From the NCBI RefSeq assembly GCF_001685355.1, contig NZ_CP016438.1, forward strand, positions 1,240,001-1,304,000: a stretch of DNA of 64,000 nucleotides, written 5' to 3'. The position numbers and the translations under genes were made by a program. A model generated the notes under the pieces. It saw only the letters and a program-made list of their open reading frames with translations, was not told the DNA's origin and did no database searches. This stretch comes from Streptomyces lincolnensis. GTDB taxonomy: Bacteria > Actinomycetota > Actinomycetes > Streptomycetales > Streptomycetaceae. Shown here piece by piece: positions 16,769 to 25,741 of the stretch (the first letter of the stretch is position 1; each line of letters starts with the position of its first letter).

Positions 16769-17944
16769 TCAGCGCAGGTCGACGTCGCCGAGCAGCGGAT
16801 CCGGGACCGCAGTCCAGCCCTCCCGGCCCAGGGACAGTTCCGCGTCGGTGAGCAGGGCCGCGTTCAGGGCGCGGTGGATCGCCTCGGGGTCGAGGCCGGG
16901 GCCGGTGAGGGTGATCTCGTTGCGGCGTTCGCCGACGTAGTCGTCCCAGAACCAGGAAGCCAGCGTGCGCCGTTGGGGCGAGGCGGCCTCCCACGCGTCG
17001 GTGTCCGCCGGTTCCAGCCAGCGGTCCGCCTCCTTCAGCTCCAGGTGGCCCCCTGCGGAACGCCAGGTCACGACGGCGTCCGGCCGACTGCACAGCCACA
17101 GATGGCCACTGCCGCGGACCACCCGCCACATCACCTCCGGCAGGGCGTCCGCCAGCCGCTCCGGATGCAGGGGGCGGCGAGCCCGCCACAGCACCGACGT
17201 CATCCCACCGTCGGCATCGCGTCCCGCGCGGGGAACCGCCACCGGCTCCCACCTCGCCCGCCACCGCTCCTCCGTCCCCGACGGCAGTGGCCTGGCGAGT
17301 TCGTCCGGCAGTTCGCCGCCCGGGCCGAGGGCCACCAGGCGCGCGTGCGCGTTGAGATGAGCGGCCAGCGCGACCGTCTCGGACACCCGCCCGTCGTCCG
17401 TGCCGTCCGCCGGGGCCGGGACGACCAGGGCGTCCGCCGCCTCCACCCGCCGCACGGCGACCTCGGCCGGCGTCAGGGGTTCACCGCGGTCGCCCCCGCT
17501 CCACAGCCGTACACCCCGGTGAACGCAGCCGATGTCGACAGTGAAGGACGCCGGATCCACGCCAACCGTCACGCCGGCCGCCGCGAAGTGGTCCCCGAGG
17601 GATCCGCTCGCCACCCGGGCGCGCCACAGTTCGATCAGGAAGGGCAGGGCGTCGATGTCCTCGGGCAGGGCGAGGACGATGTGCGCCGCGCCGAGGCGGC
17701 GCAGGTGGAACAGGTCCTGGCGGAGGATGACCACGGGGTCGCCCGTGGCACTCAGGGAGGTCTCCCCCGCCGGCGCTCCCGCGCCGGACAGAAAGCGCTG
17801 GACGACCGGATACCCGGCGTCCCGCGCCTCGATCGTCACGGCCAGCAGCACCGGGCGCGGGGACAGGCGTAGCAGCCCGTCGACCACGGCGCCCCGGACG
17901 GCCGGTGTGTCGCCGAGCACGACGCTCAACAGGGCCTTGGGCAC
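16769..17944 (-). CDS. CobW/COG0523-like protein without a visible P-loop
   Basis: The 391-residue protein has a clear CobW C-terminal domain (RARRPLHPERLADALPEVMW, RGSGHLWLCSRPD, and the end DPEAIHRALNAALLTDAE). The N-terminal part follows the CobW GTPase outline, but the expected G-x-x-G-x-G-K-T is replaced by LGDTPAVRGAVVDGL near the start, and no CxCC motif is seen. CobW proteins are GTP-dependent metal chaperones, and zinc-limited members deliver zinc to client enzymes. This one may have lost GTP binding. GGGGCG precedes the GTG at 17944. It is 10 nt downstream of the Cys-rich gene, so both share the zinc-responsive promoter at 18350. Confidence 0.75.
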   Translation of the reverse strand: MPKALLSVVLGDTPAVRGAVVDGLLRLSPRPVLLAVTIEARDAGYPVVQRFLSGAGAPAGETSLSATGDPVVILRQDLFHLRRLGAAHIVLALPEDIDALPFLIELWRARVASGSLGDHFAAAGVTVGVDPASFTVDIGCVHRGVRLWSGGDRGEPLTPAEVAVRRVEAADALVVPAPADGTDDGRVSETVALAAHLNAHARLVALGPGGELPDELARPLPSGTEERWRARWEPVAVPRAGRDADGGMTSVLWRARRPLHPERLADALPEVMWRVVRGSGHLWLCSRPDAVVTWRSAGGHLELKEADRWLEPADTDAWEAASPQRRTLASWFWDDYVGERRNEITLTGPGLDPEAIHRALNAALLTDAELSLGREGWTAVPDPLLGDVDLR

Positions 17945-17954
17945 GCGGTCGCCC

Positions 17955-18329
17955 CTAGTTGAGGTGGGCGACGTGCCGCGGAGCGGGCGCCGCGCGCAGG
18001 CGGTCGGGCAGCGTTCCGTCGTCCGGCATGCCGGCCCGCAGCCAGACGCCGACGGCTGCGGCGTCGGCGTCGGTGAGGAGCGGGCCGAGGCAGACGACCG
18101 CGCCGGTGGGCCTGCGGTCCACGGCGCACGGCCGCACGGCGGCGTACAGGCCGTGCTCGCGCCGGCAGTGCAGCACCCGGGCCAGACAGCCGGTGGAGAC
18201 CAACACGCCGTGGGCGCAGCTGCGGACCGCATGCCGCAGCCCGTCCATCACTTCGTGCGGAGCGTCGCAGGAGGCGCAGGTGACAAGGGTGAAAGGGCGC
18301 CCTTGACGGCCGTGTACGGCATCGCTCAT
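17955..18329 (-). CDS. Cys-rich protein of unknown function, zinc-island operon
   Basis: The 124-residue protein has seven Cys (18, 21, 38, 48, 55, 68, 80), starting with the knuckle TCASC and continuing with SCAHGVLVSTGC. The spacing could fit a ferredoxin-like 2Fe-2S protein or a structural zinc site; I do not recognise the family with certainty. The C-terminal half has no motif. The ATG at 18329 follows GGAAGG. A Zur-box-like palindrome sits 21 nt upstream, and the CobW-like gene follows at once, which suggests expression in zinc shortage. It might replace a zinc-dependent protein or assist the CobW-like partner. Confidence 0.65.
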   Translation of the reverse strand: MSDAVHGRQGRPFTLVTCASCDAPHEVMDGLRHAVRSCAHGVLVSTGCLARVLHCRREHGLYAAVRPCAVDRRPTGAVVCLGPLLTDADAAAVGVWLRAGMPDDGTLPDRLRAAPAPRHVAHLN

Positions 18330-18349
18330 GTCCGCACCTTCCAAGTTAT

Positions 18350-18368
18350 TGAAAATGGTTCCCATTTT
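18350..18368. promoter_or_regulatory. Zur-box-like palindrome upstream of the Cys-rich/CobW operon
   Basis: TGAAAATGGTTCCCA (18350-18364) matches 12 of 15 Zur consensus positions. It also forms a perfect 7-3-7 palindrome, AAAATGG (18352-18358) with CCATTTT (18362-18368). It lies 21 nt upstream of the ATG at 18329, over the expected core promoter. Confidence 0.65.
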
Positions 18369-18420
18369 TATAGCACACGAACCTTCCTCCCAGGAGGGCG
18401 CGGAGCGGCGCGTCAAGCCT

Positions 18421-18435
18421 TGGCAATGATCGCCA
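18421..18435. promoter_or_regulatory. Palindromic site between the divergent zinc operons
   Basis: TGGCAATGATCGCCA is palindromic at six of seven paired positions and shares its core with the Zur consensus (10 of 15). It lies upstream of znuA, near the site at 18461. This is a weak Zur-box candidate. Confidence 0.35.
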
Positions 18436-18460
18436 CATCAAACGGATACGAACGCAGTTC

Positions 18461-18475
18461 TGACATTCGTTTTCA
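18461..18475 (+). promoter_or_regulatory. Zur-box-like site upstream of znuA
   Basis: TGACATTCGTTTTCA matches 11 of 15 positions of the Zur consensus and keeps both outer triplets TGA and TCA. It is 90 nt before the znuA start codon in an A/T-rich stretch suited to a promoter. Confidence 0.5.
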
Positions 18476-18565
18476 TCTAACCTGAGCGCGCCCGGTCGAC
18501 GCCGACCGGCCCATATCCCTGTATCCCTCGCGAACATCCCTGTTCACGCCTGTCGTGGAGGAACC

Positions 18566-19501
18566 ATGCCCACGCCCTCGTCCCGGCGCCTCGCCCTGAT
18601 CACCGGCGCCTCTCTCGCCCTCCTGGCAGGCTGCTCCAGCTCGTCGGACTCCAGCAGCGACACCAGCGGCTCGCACCAGGCCGTCGCCTCGTCGAAGGTC
18701 GCCGTGGTGGCCTCGACGAACGTCTACGGCGACATCACCGAGCAGATAGGCGGCGACAAGGTCAGCGTCACGTCGATCATCAGTGACCCCGACCAGGACC
18801 CGCACTCCTACGAGGCCAACACCCAGAACCAGCTCGCCCTGTCCAAGGCGAAGGTCGTCATCGAGAACGGCGGCGGCTACGACGACTTCGTCGACCGCAT
18901 GCTGAAGAGCAGCAACTCCGCCGCCGAGGTCGTCAACGCCGTCAAGGTGTCCGGCAAGACCGCGCCGAAGGGCGGCGAGCTCAACGAGCACGTCTGGTAC
19001 GACTTCCCCACCGTCGCCAAGGTCACCGACAGCATCGCCGCCGCCCTGGGCAAGGCCGACCCGGGCGCCGCCGCCATCTTCACCAAGAACGCCGAGGCCT
19101 TCAAGGCGAAGCTGAAGCCGCTGGAGGCGAAGGAAGCGCAGATCAAGAAGGAGCACGGCGGGGAGGGCGTGGCCATCACCGAGCCGGTGCCGCTGTACAT
19201 GCTCGACGCGAGCGGACTGGTCGACAAGACGCCCGCGGCGTTCAGCGAGGCCATCGAGGAGGGTGACGACGTCTCCCCCAAGGTCCTCCAGGCCACGCTC
19301 GCCCTGTTCTCCGCCAAGCAGGTCGAGGCGCTGGTGTACAACGCGCAGACCTCCGGCCCGCAGACCGAGAAGTCCGAGGCCGCGGCCAAGGCGGCCGGTA
19401 TCCCCGTCGTACGGGTGACCGAGACCCTGCCCGAGGGCAAGGACTACCTCGGCTGGATGACCGGCAACGTCGACGCGCTCGCGGGCGCGCTGGACAAGTG
19501 A
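18566..19501 (+). CDS. znuA: Zinc ABC transporter substrate-binding lipoprotein
   Basis: The 311-residue cluster 9 binding protein has a signal peptide with lipobox LLAGC (Cys23) and the two lobes joined by a long helix. Metal ligands are visible at His80 (DQDPHSYE) and His142 (NEHVWYD). The third position, usually a His in zinc-specific ZnuA, reads ITEPVP (Glu206), which is closer to the Glu of manganese-type proteins. There is no His-rich loop. It captures the metal outside the membrane for ZnuC and ZnuB. GGAGG precedes the ATG at 18566. Zinc is inferred from the island; manganese is possible. Confidence 0.88.
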   Translation: MPTPSSRRLALITGASLALLAGCSSSSDSSSDTSGSHQAVASSKVAVVASTNVYGDITEQIGGDKVSVTSIISDPDQDPHSYEANTQNQLALSKAKVVIENGGGYDDFVDRMLKSSNSAAEVVNAVKVSGKTAPKGGELNEHVWYDFPTVAKVTDSIAAALGKADPGAAAIFTKNAEAFKAKLKPLEAKEAQIKKEHGGEGVAITEPVPLYMLDASGLVDKTPAAFSEAIEEGDDVSPKVLQATLALFSAKQVEALVYNAQTSGPQTEKSEAAAKAAGIPVVRVTETLPEGKDYLGWMTGNVDALAGALDK

Positions 19502-20382
19502 GGCAGCCGGTCGTGGCCGCCGTGCCCCGCGCCCGTCAGGAGGGCGCCGAGCCGGTCATCAGCCTGCGCGGCGCCGCCCTGTCGTACGGCGCGCGGGAGG
19601 TGTGGCGCGACCTCGAACTCGACGTACGGCCCGGGGAGTTCCTGGCGGTGCTCGGGCCGAACGGCGCGGGTAAGACCAGCTTCGTGCGGGCCCTGCTGGG
19701 CCGGCAGCCGCTGTCGGCCGGTTCGCTGACCGTGCTCGGCCGGCCGCCCCGCGAGGCCGCCCGGCACCTCGGATACGTGCCCCAGCAGGCGGAGTTGTCC
19801 GCGCAGGCGATGCTGCGGGCCCGCGATCTCGTTCGCTTCGGGATCGACGGGCACCGCTTCGGGCCGCGGCCGGGCGGCCGGGCCGTGCGCCGCCGGGTGG
19901 ACGAGATCCTCGCCTCGGTGGGGGCCTCGGCGTACGCCGACGTCCCGCTCGGCATGCTGTCCGGCGGCGAGCGGCAGCGCGTGCGGATCGGACAGGCCCT
20001 GGCGACCGACCCGCGGATCCTGCTGTGCGACGAGCCGCTGCTCTCCCTGGACCTCAACCACCAGCGTGCCGTCACGGAACTGGTCGACGCCCGCCGCCGC
20101 TCCCACGCCACGGCGGTCGTCTTCGTGACCCACGAGATCAACCCGGTGCTCGGCCTGGTGGACCGGGTGCTCTACCTGGCCCCCGGCGGCCACCGGGTCG
20201 GCCCGCCGCAGGAGGTGCTGACGTCGGAGTCCCTCTCCGAGCTGTACGGCACACAGGTCGACGTGATCCACGTACGCAACCGGATCGTGGTCGTCGGCGC
20301 CAACGACGACTCGGGCGGCCCACCGCATCACCCGAACGAACCGGTCCCCGCGGGCCACGAGACGGACGGAGTGCGCCCATGA
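19498..20382 (+). CDS. znuC: Zinc ABC transporter ATP-binding protein
   Basis: A 294-residue ATPase with Walker A GPNGAGKT (53-60), signature LSGGERQRVRIGQAL, Walker B LLCDEPL and switch His in VTHEIN. The 30-residue C-terminal tail is rich in His, Pro and Gly (GGPPHHPNEPVPAGHE). The GTG at 19498 overlaps the znuA stop as GTGA, and the 3' end overlaps znuB by 4 nt, so the three are one translationally coupled unit. It energises metal uptake through ZnuB. Confidence 0.9.
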   Translation: MRQPVVAAVPRARQEGAEPVISLRGAALSYGAREVWRDLELDVRPGEFLAVLGPNGAGKTSFVRALLGRQPLSAGSLTVLGRPPREAARHLGYVPQQAELSAQAMLRARDLVRFGIDGHRFGPRPGGRAVRRRVDEILASVGASAYADVPLGMLSGGERQRVRIGQALATDPRILLCDEPLLSLDLNHQRAVTELVDARRRSHATAVVFVTHEINPVLGLVDRVLYLAPGGHRVGPPQEVLTSESLSELYGTQVDVIHVRNRIVVVGANDDSGGPPHHPNEPVPAGHETDGVRP

Positions 20383-21260
20383 CGCTCGCCGACGGGGTCT
20401 GGCAGCAGATCTTCAGCTTCGACAACTACGGCGAACTGCTGGCGCTGGTCCGCAACTCCCTGATCGCCGGTGCCGCACTCGGCCTCGTCGGCGGGCTGGC
20501 CGGGGTCTTCGTCATCATGCGCGACCTGCCGTTCGCGGTGCACGGCATCAGCGAACTGTCCTTCGCGGGCGCGTCGGCGGCACTGCTGCTGGGCGTGAAC
20601 GTGGTGGCGGGCTCGATCGCCGGCTCGCTGATCGCGGCGGGGGCGATCGGGGTGCTGGGGGTGCGGGCCCGGGAGCGCAACTCGGCCATCGGCATCCTGA
20701 TGCCGTTCGGCCTCGGGCTCGGGGTGCTCTTCCTCGCCCTCTACAAGGGCCGCGCGGCCAACAAGTTCGGCCTGCTCACGGGACAGATCGTCGCCGTCGA
20801 CACCCCGCAGATGACCTGGCTGCTCGGCACCGCCGCGGTGGTCCTGGTCGCCCTGGTGCTCATGTGGCGGCCCCTGTCCTTCGCCAGCGCCGATCCGGAC
20901 GTCGCCGAGGCCCGCGGGGTGCCGGTCCGGTCGCTGTCGTTCGCCTTCATGCTCGTGCTCGGGCTGGCGGTCGCGCTGTCGGTACAGGCCGTCGGGGCCC
21001 TGCTGGTCCTCAGCCTGGTCGTCACCCCCGCCGCGGCCGCCGCACGGGTCACCGCCTCGCCGGTCCTGCTGCCCCTGCTGAGCGTGGTCTTCGCCGTGAT
21101 CGCGATCGAGGGCGGCATCCTGCTCGCCCTGGGCAGCAGCATTCCCATCAGCCCCTACGTCACGACCGTGTCGTTCGGCATCTACGGCGTCTGCCGCCTC
21201 GCGGGCGCCCGCCGCACCCGGCGGTGGGGAGTGGGAAGGGCGGCTCCGCGGCCTGCCTGA
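20379..21260 (+). CDS. znuB: Zinc ABC transporter permease
   Basis: A 293-residue ABC-3 family membrane protein with about eight hydrophobic segments. The N-terminal AALGLVGGLAGVFVIMRDLPF and the later GALLVLSLVVTPAAAAARV are typical of ZnuB/MntB channels. It completes the importer with ZnuA and ZnuC. The ATG at 20379 overlaps the znuC stop. The C-terminus ends in an Arg-rich tail (AGARRTRRWGVGR). Confidence 0.9.
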   Translation: MTLADGVWQQIFSFDNYGELLALVRNSLIAGAALGLVGGLAGVFVIMRDLPFAVHGISELSFAGASAALLLGVNVVAGSIAGSLIAAGAIGVLGVRARERNSAIGILMPFGLGLGVLFLALYKGRAANKFGLLTGQIVAVDTPQMTWLLGTAAVVLVALVLMWRPLSFASADPDVAEARGVPVRSLSFAFMLVLGLAVALSVQAVGALLVLSLVVTPAAAAARVTASPVLLPLLSVVFAVIAIEGGILLALGSSIPISPYVTTVSFGIYGVCRLAGARRTRRWGVGRAAPRPA

Positions 21261-21321
21261 GCCGGGAATGGCGCACTGCCAAAGGGGCCGTATTGCACGT
21301 ATATGCGTAGTGCGCCCCGGC
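21261..21321. terminator. Possible hairpin after znuB
   Basis: GGCGCAC (21270-21276) and GTGCGCC (21310-21316) are complementary. The outer GCCGG (21261-21265) and CCGGC (21317-21321) can extend the stem past a bulge. The loop is 33 nt, so this is only a possible terminator. Confidence 0.35.
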
Positions 21322-21428
21322 TTCCTACCCGACTCTTACTCGCCCCCCAACTCCCTTTCCAGGCAGGCATTTTGAGCGGTCCGGCGGGTCTCCGGGCCAC
21401 GCAGTGGCCCCGGTACGCCGTCGCCACG

Positions 21429-21447
21429 CCAGGTTAGGTTTGCCTAC
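21429..21447 (+). promoter_or_regulatory. Iron box (DmdR1/IdeR-like) upstream of efeUO
   Basis: The 19 bases CCAGGTTAGGTTTGCCTAC match 13 of 19 positions of the actinobacterial iron box TTAGGTTAGGCTCACCTAA. They end 58 nt before the GTG and overlap a -10-like TACACT at 21445. Iron repression of this operon by DmdR1 is expected. Confidence 0.6.
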
Positions 21448-21505
21448 ACTCAGCGCGCCCCGGCCGGAACATGCTCGTGCCGGACGTGCCCGAGAGGAGT
21501 TCCCG

Positions 21506-23542
21506 GTGTGGGACAACGCGCTCCCGAGCTTCCTGATCGGCCTGCGTGAGGGCCTGGAAGCCGGCCTGATCGTTTCCGTTCTGGTCGCCACCCTCGTCCG
21601 TTCCGGGCACCGTTCGCGACTGCCGCACGTGTGGACCGGGGTGCTGGCCGCCATAGGTGTGTCGATGGGGTTCGGGGCCGTGCTGACGTTCACGTCGGCC
21701 GGACTGTCCGGGCAGGCCCAGGAGGCGTTCGGCGGCACGCTCAGCGTGGTCGCGGTCGCCTTCGTCACCGCGATGGTGTTCTGGATGCGGCGCTCTGCGC
21801 GCAGCCTCTCCGGCGAGATCCGGGAGAAGGTCACCGCAGCCCTCGGCACGGGCGCGGGCGTGCTGATCATCACCTCGTTCCTCGCCGTCGGACGCGAGGG
21901 GCTGGAGACGGCCCTGTTCCTGTGGACGACGGGACAGACGGCCGGGGACTCCGCGGGACCGCTCGTCGGCGCGGGTGCGGGGCTGGTGCTGGCCATCGTC
22001 GTGTGCTGGGGGCTGTACCGGCGGGTGCTGCACCTGAACCTGACGCGGTTCTTCACCCTCACCGGTGCCGGGCTCATCGTGATCGCGGCGGGCGTCCTCG
22101 GCTACGGACTGCGCGACCTCCAGGAGAGCGGCGTCCTGCCGGGTGCCACCGCGTACGCCGTCGACCTGTCGGCGAGCATCGACTCCGGCTCCTGGTACGC
22201 CACGCTGCTCGGCGGCACGCTCAACCTCACGCCGCTGATGACATGGCTTCAGGTGGGTGCCTACGGTGCCTACCTCGTCGTGGTGATGACCCTGTTCGTC
22301 CGTGGGGTGCGCGGCGCTGCCGAGTCCCCGCCGACGGCGCCCGGGAAGACCGCTCCGGCCCCCGGCCGGACCGCCCGGCGGAGTCTGCCCGCCTGGGTGG
22401 TGCCGGTGGCCGCGCTCGCCGTTCCCTCGCTGCTCGCGGGGGCGCTGGTGAGCGTCGGCGACACCAAGCCCGCCTCCGCCGCCACCGTCGGTGTCTCCAC
22501 CGCGGACTGCGGCAAGGGATTCGGCACGCCGAAGCCGGGACAGCACACCTTCCAGGTGCGCAACGGCGGCGACAGCACCGTCGAGGCGTATCTGATCAAC
22601 CCGGCCACGGCGGCCGTCTACGGCGAGGTCGAGGGCATCGCGCCCGGCACCACACGTGCCCTGATCGCCACGATCGGCGGCGGGAGTTACGCCTGGCGCT
22701 GTGTGCCGAGCAGTGGCAAGGCGGTCACCTCCGCCGCGGTGCGGGTCTCCGGCGGTGGTGCGCAGCGGGCCGTGCTGCCGGTGACCGACAAGGACCTCGC
22801 CGAGCCGCTCGCCTCCTACCGCGCCTACGTGCACCAGGGCCTGACCGTGCTGGGGACCAGGACCCTGACGCTTCAGCACGACATCGAGGACGACCGGCTC
22901 GCCAGGGCCCGCTCGGACTGGCTGCCCGCGCACGTGGAGTACGCCTCGCTCGGCGCCGCCTACGGCACCTTCGGGGATTTCGACGCGAAGATCAACGGCC
23001 GGACGGCCGGGCTGCCCCTGGGAGTGAAGGATCCCGGCTTCACCGGCTTCCACCGCATCGAGTACGGCCTGTGGCACGGCGAGTCGGCGGCCTCCCTCAC
23101 CCCGGTCGCCCGGCGGCTCACCAGCGATGTCGCCGCCCTGCGCAAGGACTTTCCGCACCAGGACTTCGACCCGGGCGATCTGCCCCTGCGCACCCACGAG
23201 ATCCTGGAGGCCACCCTCCAGCAGGAGTTGACCGGCGCCACCGACTACGGCAGCGGCAGCAACCTGGCGACCGCCGAGGCCAACATCAAGGGCACACAGG
23301 AGCTGCTCGGTCTGCTGCGACCGCTGATCTCCGCACGCGACCCCGAGGTCCTGACGGACGTGGGCGGATGGATGCGACGCACCGAACGGATCGTGCTCTC
23401 CGCCCGGAGCGCGGACGGGAGGTGGACACCGGTCGAGCAACTTCCCGCCGCCACCCGCCAGCGGCTGAACGGTGCCATGAGCCAACTGCTGGAGGAACTC
23501 GCGCCGATTCCGGACCTGTTGGAGATCCGCAAGGCGGCCTGA
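21506..23542 (+). CDS. efeU: EfeU-EfeO fusion: ferrous iron permease joined to its binding protein
   Basis: One 678-residue chain carries two proteins of the Efe system. Residues 1-270 are an FTR1/EfeU permease with both iron-binding REGLE motifs (14-18 and 129-133) and about seven membrane helices. After a Pro/Ala linker and one more helix (about 296-312), residues 325-425 form a cupredoxin-like domain and 430-678 an M75/imelysin-like EfeO domain ([20 protein letters not shown]). EfeO is normally a separate periplasmic protein. GAGGAG precedes the GTG at 21506. With the DyP peroxidase downstream it forms a complete ferrous iron uptake system, probably iron-repressed through the box at 21429. 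Confidence 0.88.
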   Translation: MWDNALPSFLIGLREGLEAGLIVSVLVATLVRSGHRSRLPHVWTGVLAAIGVSMGFGAVLTFTSAGLSGQAQEAFGGTLSVVAVAFVTAMVFWMRRSARSLSGEIREKVTAALGTGAGVLIITSFLAVGREGLETALFLWTTGQTAGDSAGPLVGAGAGLVLAIVVCWGLYRRVLHLNLTRFFTLTGAGLIVIAAGVLGYGLRDLQESGVLPGATAYAVDLSASIDSGSWYATLLGGTLNLTPLMTWLQVGAYGAYLVVVMTLFVRGVRGAAESPPTAPGKTAPAPGRTARRSLPAWVVPVAALAVPSLLAGALVSVGDTKPASAATVGVSTADCGKGFGTPKPGQHTFQVRNGGDSTVEAYLINPATAAVYGEVEGIAPGTTRALIATIGGGSYAWRCVPSSGKAVTSAAVRVSGGGAQRAVLPVTDKDLAEPLASYRAYVHQGLTVLGTRTLTLQHDIEDDRLARARSDWLPAHVEYASLGAAYGTFGDFDAKINGRTAGLPLGVKDPGFTGFHRIEYGLWHGESAASLTPVARRLTSDVAALRKDFPHQDFDPGDLPLRTHEILEATLQQELTGATDYGSGSNLATAEANIKGTQELLGLLRPLISARDPEVLTDVGGWMRRTERIVLSARSADGRWTPVEQLPAATRQRLNGAMSQLLEELAPIPDLLEIRKAA

Positions 23543-23612
23543 TCCGCGAGCTCAGGCCGTCGTACCCCCTTACCGCTTCCCCCGCCATCACCGTCAGGAG
23601 AGGACCATCCCG

Positions 23613-24902
23613 ATGACGACCCAGCAGCCGGGCCCCGCAGCAGGGCAGGAGGGTGCCCGCCCCACGGGCCGTCGTACGTTCGTCAGGACCGCGCTCGGAG
23701 TCGGCGCGGCCGGTGCGGCGCTGACCGGGGCCGGTCTCGTCGGGGCGGAGCTGACCGGTGGGCGCGCCGACGCCGCCGGAAACACCACGGCGGACAGCGC
23801 CACCGTGCCCTTCCACGGCGTCCACCAGGCCGGGATCATCACCCCGCAGCCGCCCGCCGCCGCCTTCGTCTCCTTCGACGTCACCGCGGAGAACCGCGCC
23901 GAACTCACCGATCTGCTGCGTACGTTGACCTCCCGATCCCGGTTCCTGACCGGCGGCGGCACGCCCGAGAACCTGGGCGTGGGTGCCCCGCCGTCCGACA
24001 GCGGCATCCTCGGGCCCGAGATCCCCGCCGACGGTCTGACCGTCACCGTGGGCCTGGGCGCCTCGCTCTTCGACGACCGCTACGGCCTCGCGGCCGCCAG
24101 GCCACGGCACCTCACCGCGATGCGCACCTTCCCCAACGACGACCTCGACGCCGCCGAGTGCCACGGCGACCTGTCCCTCCAGATCTGCGCGGGCCACTCC
24201 GACACCGTCCTGCACGCGCTGCGCGACCTGACCCGGCACACCCGCGGAGCCATGCAGATCAAGTGGCGCGTCGACGGCTTCCAGAACCCGTCCCGCCCCT
24301 CCGGCGCCCAGCGCAACCTCCTCGGCTTCAAGGACGGCATCGCCAACCCCGACACGTCCTCCGGGCGTGAGATGAACCGGCTGGTGTGGGTCACCGGCAC
24401 CGACGACGAGCCGTCCTGGGCGGTCGGCGGCAGCTACCAGGTGATCCGCATCATCCGGATGCGGGTGGAGTTCTGGGACCGGGTCTCGCTCAACGAGCAG
24501 GAGACGATGATCGGGCGCCGCCGTGACACCGGTGCCCCGCTCGACGGCACCCACGAGACCGACACCCCCCACTACGCCAGGGATCCGCACGGCCGGGCCA
24601 TCCCCCTCGACGCCCACATCCGCCTCGCCAACCCGCGCACCGCCACAACCGACAGCACACGCCTCCTGCGCCGCGGCTACAACTACGACCGGGGCGTCGA
24701 CAAGGCCGGCAACCTCGACATGGGACTGGCGTTCTGCTGCTACCAGCAGGACGTGGTCCGCCAGTTCGAGGCCACCCAGACCCGGCTCATCGACGAGCCC
24801 CTGGTCGACTACATCACCCCGACCGGCGGCGGCTACTTCTTCGCCCTCCCCGGCGTCCGCGGCCACTCCGACTGGCTGGGCCGCGCCCTGCTCAAGGGGT
24901 GA
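23613..24902 (+). CDS. efeB: Tat-exported Dyp-type peroxidase, EfeB
   Basis: A 429-residue haem peroxidase. The twin-arginine signal [13 protein letters not shown] (20-32) precedes a hydrophobic segment and Ala-rich cleavage region, so it is exported folded with haem. The DyP signature GFKDGIANP (238-246) supplies the distal Asp241, and His335 ([10 protein letters not shown]) is the expected proximal haem ligand. EfeB oxidises ferrous iron or takes iron from haem for the EfeUO permease. It follows the efeUO fusion by 70 nt in the same orientation; AGGAGAGGA precedes the ATG. Confidence 0.9.
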   Translation: MTTQQPGPAAGQEGARPTGRRTFVRTALGVGAAGAALTGAGLVGAELTGGRADAAGNTTADSATVPFHGVHQAGIITPQPPAAAFVSFDVTAENRAELTDLLRTLTSRSRFLTGGGTPENLGVGAPPSDSGILGPEIPADGLTVTVGLGASLFDDRYGLAAARPRHLTAMRTFPNDDLDAAECHGDLSLQICAGHSDTVLHALRDLTRHTRGAMQIKWRVDGFQNPSRPSGAQRNLLGFKDGIANPDTSSGREMNRLVWVTGTDDEPSWAVGGSYQVIRIIRMRVEFWDRVSLNEQETMIGRRRDTGAPLDGTHETDTPHYARDPHGRAIPLDAHIRLANPRTATTDSTRLLRRGYNYDRGVDKAGNLDMGLAFCCYQQDVVRQFEATQTRLIDEPLVDYITPTGGGYFFALPGVRGHSDWLGRALLKG

Positions 24903-24962
24903 GGCACCGCGGCGGACCTGAGGTGCGGTCCGCGGGGAACGGCGCGTGTAGTGTCTCGCTGC

Positions 24963-25733
24963 GTGCTGGCTGAACAACGACACCAACTCATCATGCGGGA
25001 GCTGCGATCCGGTGGCACGGTCACCGTGACCGAGCTCGCGGGCCGATTGGGTGCCAGTGCGGCGACCGTACGACGTGATCTCCTCAAACTGGAGGAGGAC
25101 GGGCTGCTCACCCGGGTCCACGGAGGGGCGGTCGTCGAGGACGAGCGGGCGCCGTTCACCGAGGCCGCCGAAGCAGGGCTGCCCGAGAAGGACGCGATCG
25201 CCGCCCGGGCCGCCACCATGATCGAGGACGGGCAGTCGGTCATCCTCGACTCCGGCACCACCGTCCACCGGCTGGCACCCCGGCTGCGCGGACGCCACCT
25301 CACGGTGATCACCAACAACCTCGCCGTGTACGAGGAACTCGTCCGCGACGACACCGTCGAACTGATGCTGCTCGGCGGCATGGTCCTGCGTGACTCCCGT
25401 TCCCTGGACGGCTTCATGACCGAGGACGCCCTGCGCCACGTCCACGCCGACTGGCTCTTCATGGGAGCGTGCGGCATCCGCCCGGGCGGCCAGGTCATGG
25501 ACACCACCGTCGCCGAGGTCCCCGCCCGACGCGCCATGATCGCCGCGAGCGACAAGGCCGTACTCCTCGCCGACCACAGCAAGTTCCCCGGCACCGGCAT
25601 GGTGAAGATCTGCGGTCCGGAGGATCTGCACGCCGTGGTGACCGACACGTCGTCGGACGACATGACCTGCACGGCGCTCAGGGAGGCAGGGGTGAGCGTC
25701 CTGCGCGCGGCACCGTCCGCCTCCGACGGATAG
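24963..25733 (+). CDS. DeoR/GlpR-family transcriptional regulator
   Basis: The 256-residue protein has the DeoR N-terminal helix-turn-helix (about residues 5-55; VTVTELAGRLGASAATVRRDL then HGGAVV) and a C-terminal sugar-phosphate-binding domain with DSGTTVHRLAPRL and SDKAVLLADHSKF, typical for DeoR effectors. The likely ligand is a phosphorylated sugar; no sugar operon adjoins, so the target is unknown. GTG 24963 is 8 nt after a -10-like TAGTGT (24949-24954) and there is no ribosome binding site, so a leaderless mRNA is likely. A GTG at 24951 is an alternative start. It is convergent with the next gene. Confidence 0.85.
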   Translation: MLAEQRHQLIMRELRSGGTVTVTELAGRLGASAATVRRDLLKLEEDGLLTRVHGGAVVEDERAPFTEAAEAGLPEKDAIAARAATMIEDGQSVILDSGTTVHRLAPRLRGRHLTVITNNLAVYEELVRDDTVELMLLGGMVLRDSRSLDGFMTEDALRHVHADWLFMGACGIRPGGQVMDTTVAEVPARRAMIAASDKAVLLADHSKFPGTGMVKICGPEDLHAVVTDTSSDDMTCTALREAGVSVLRAAPSASDG

Positions 25734-25741
25734 GGCTCGTC

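Noticed and set aside
18500..18565. A riboswitch in the znuA leader
   Set aside because: The leader is only about 90 nt and shows no stable conserved fold; the Zur-like sites explain zinc control.
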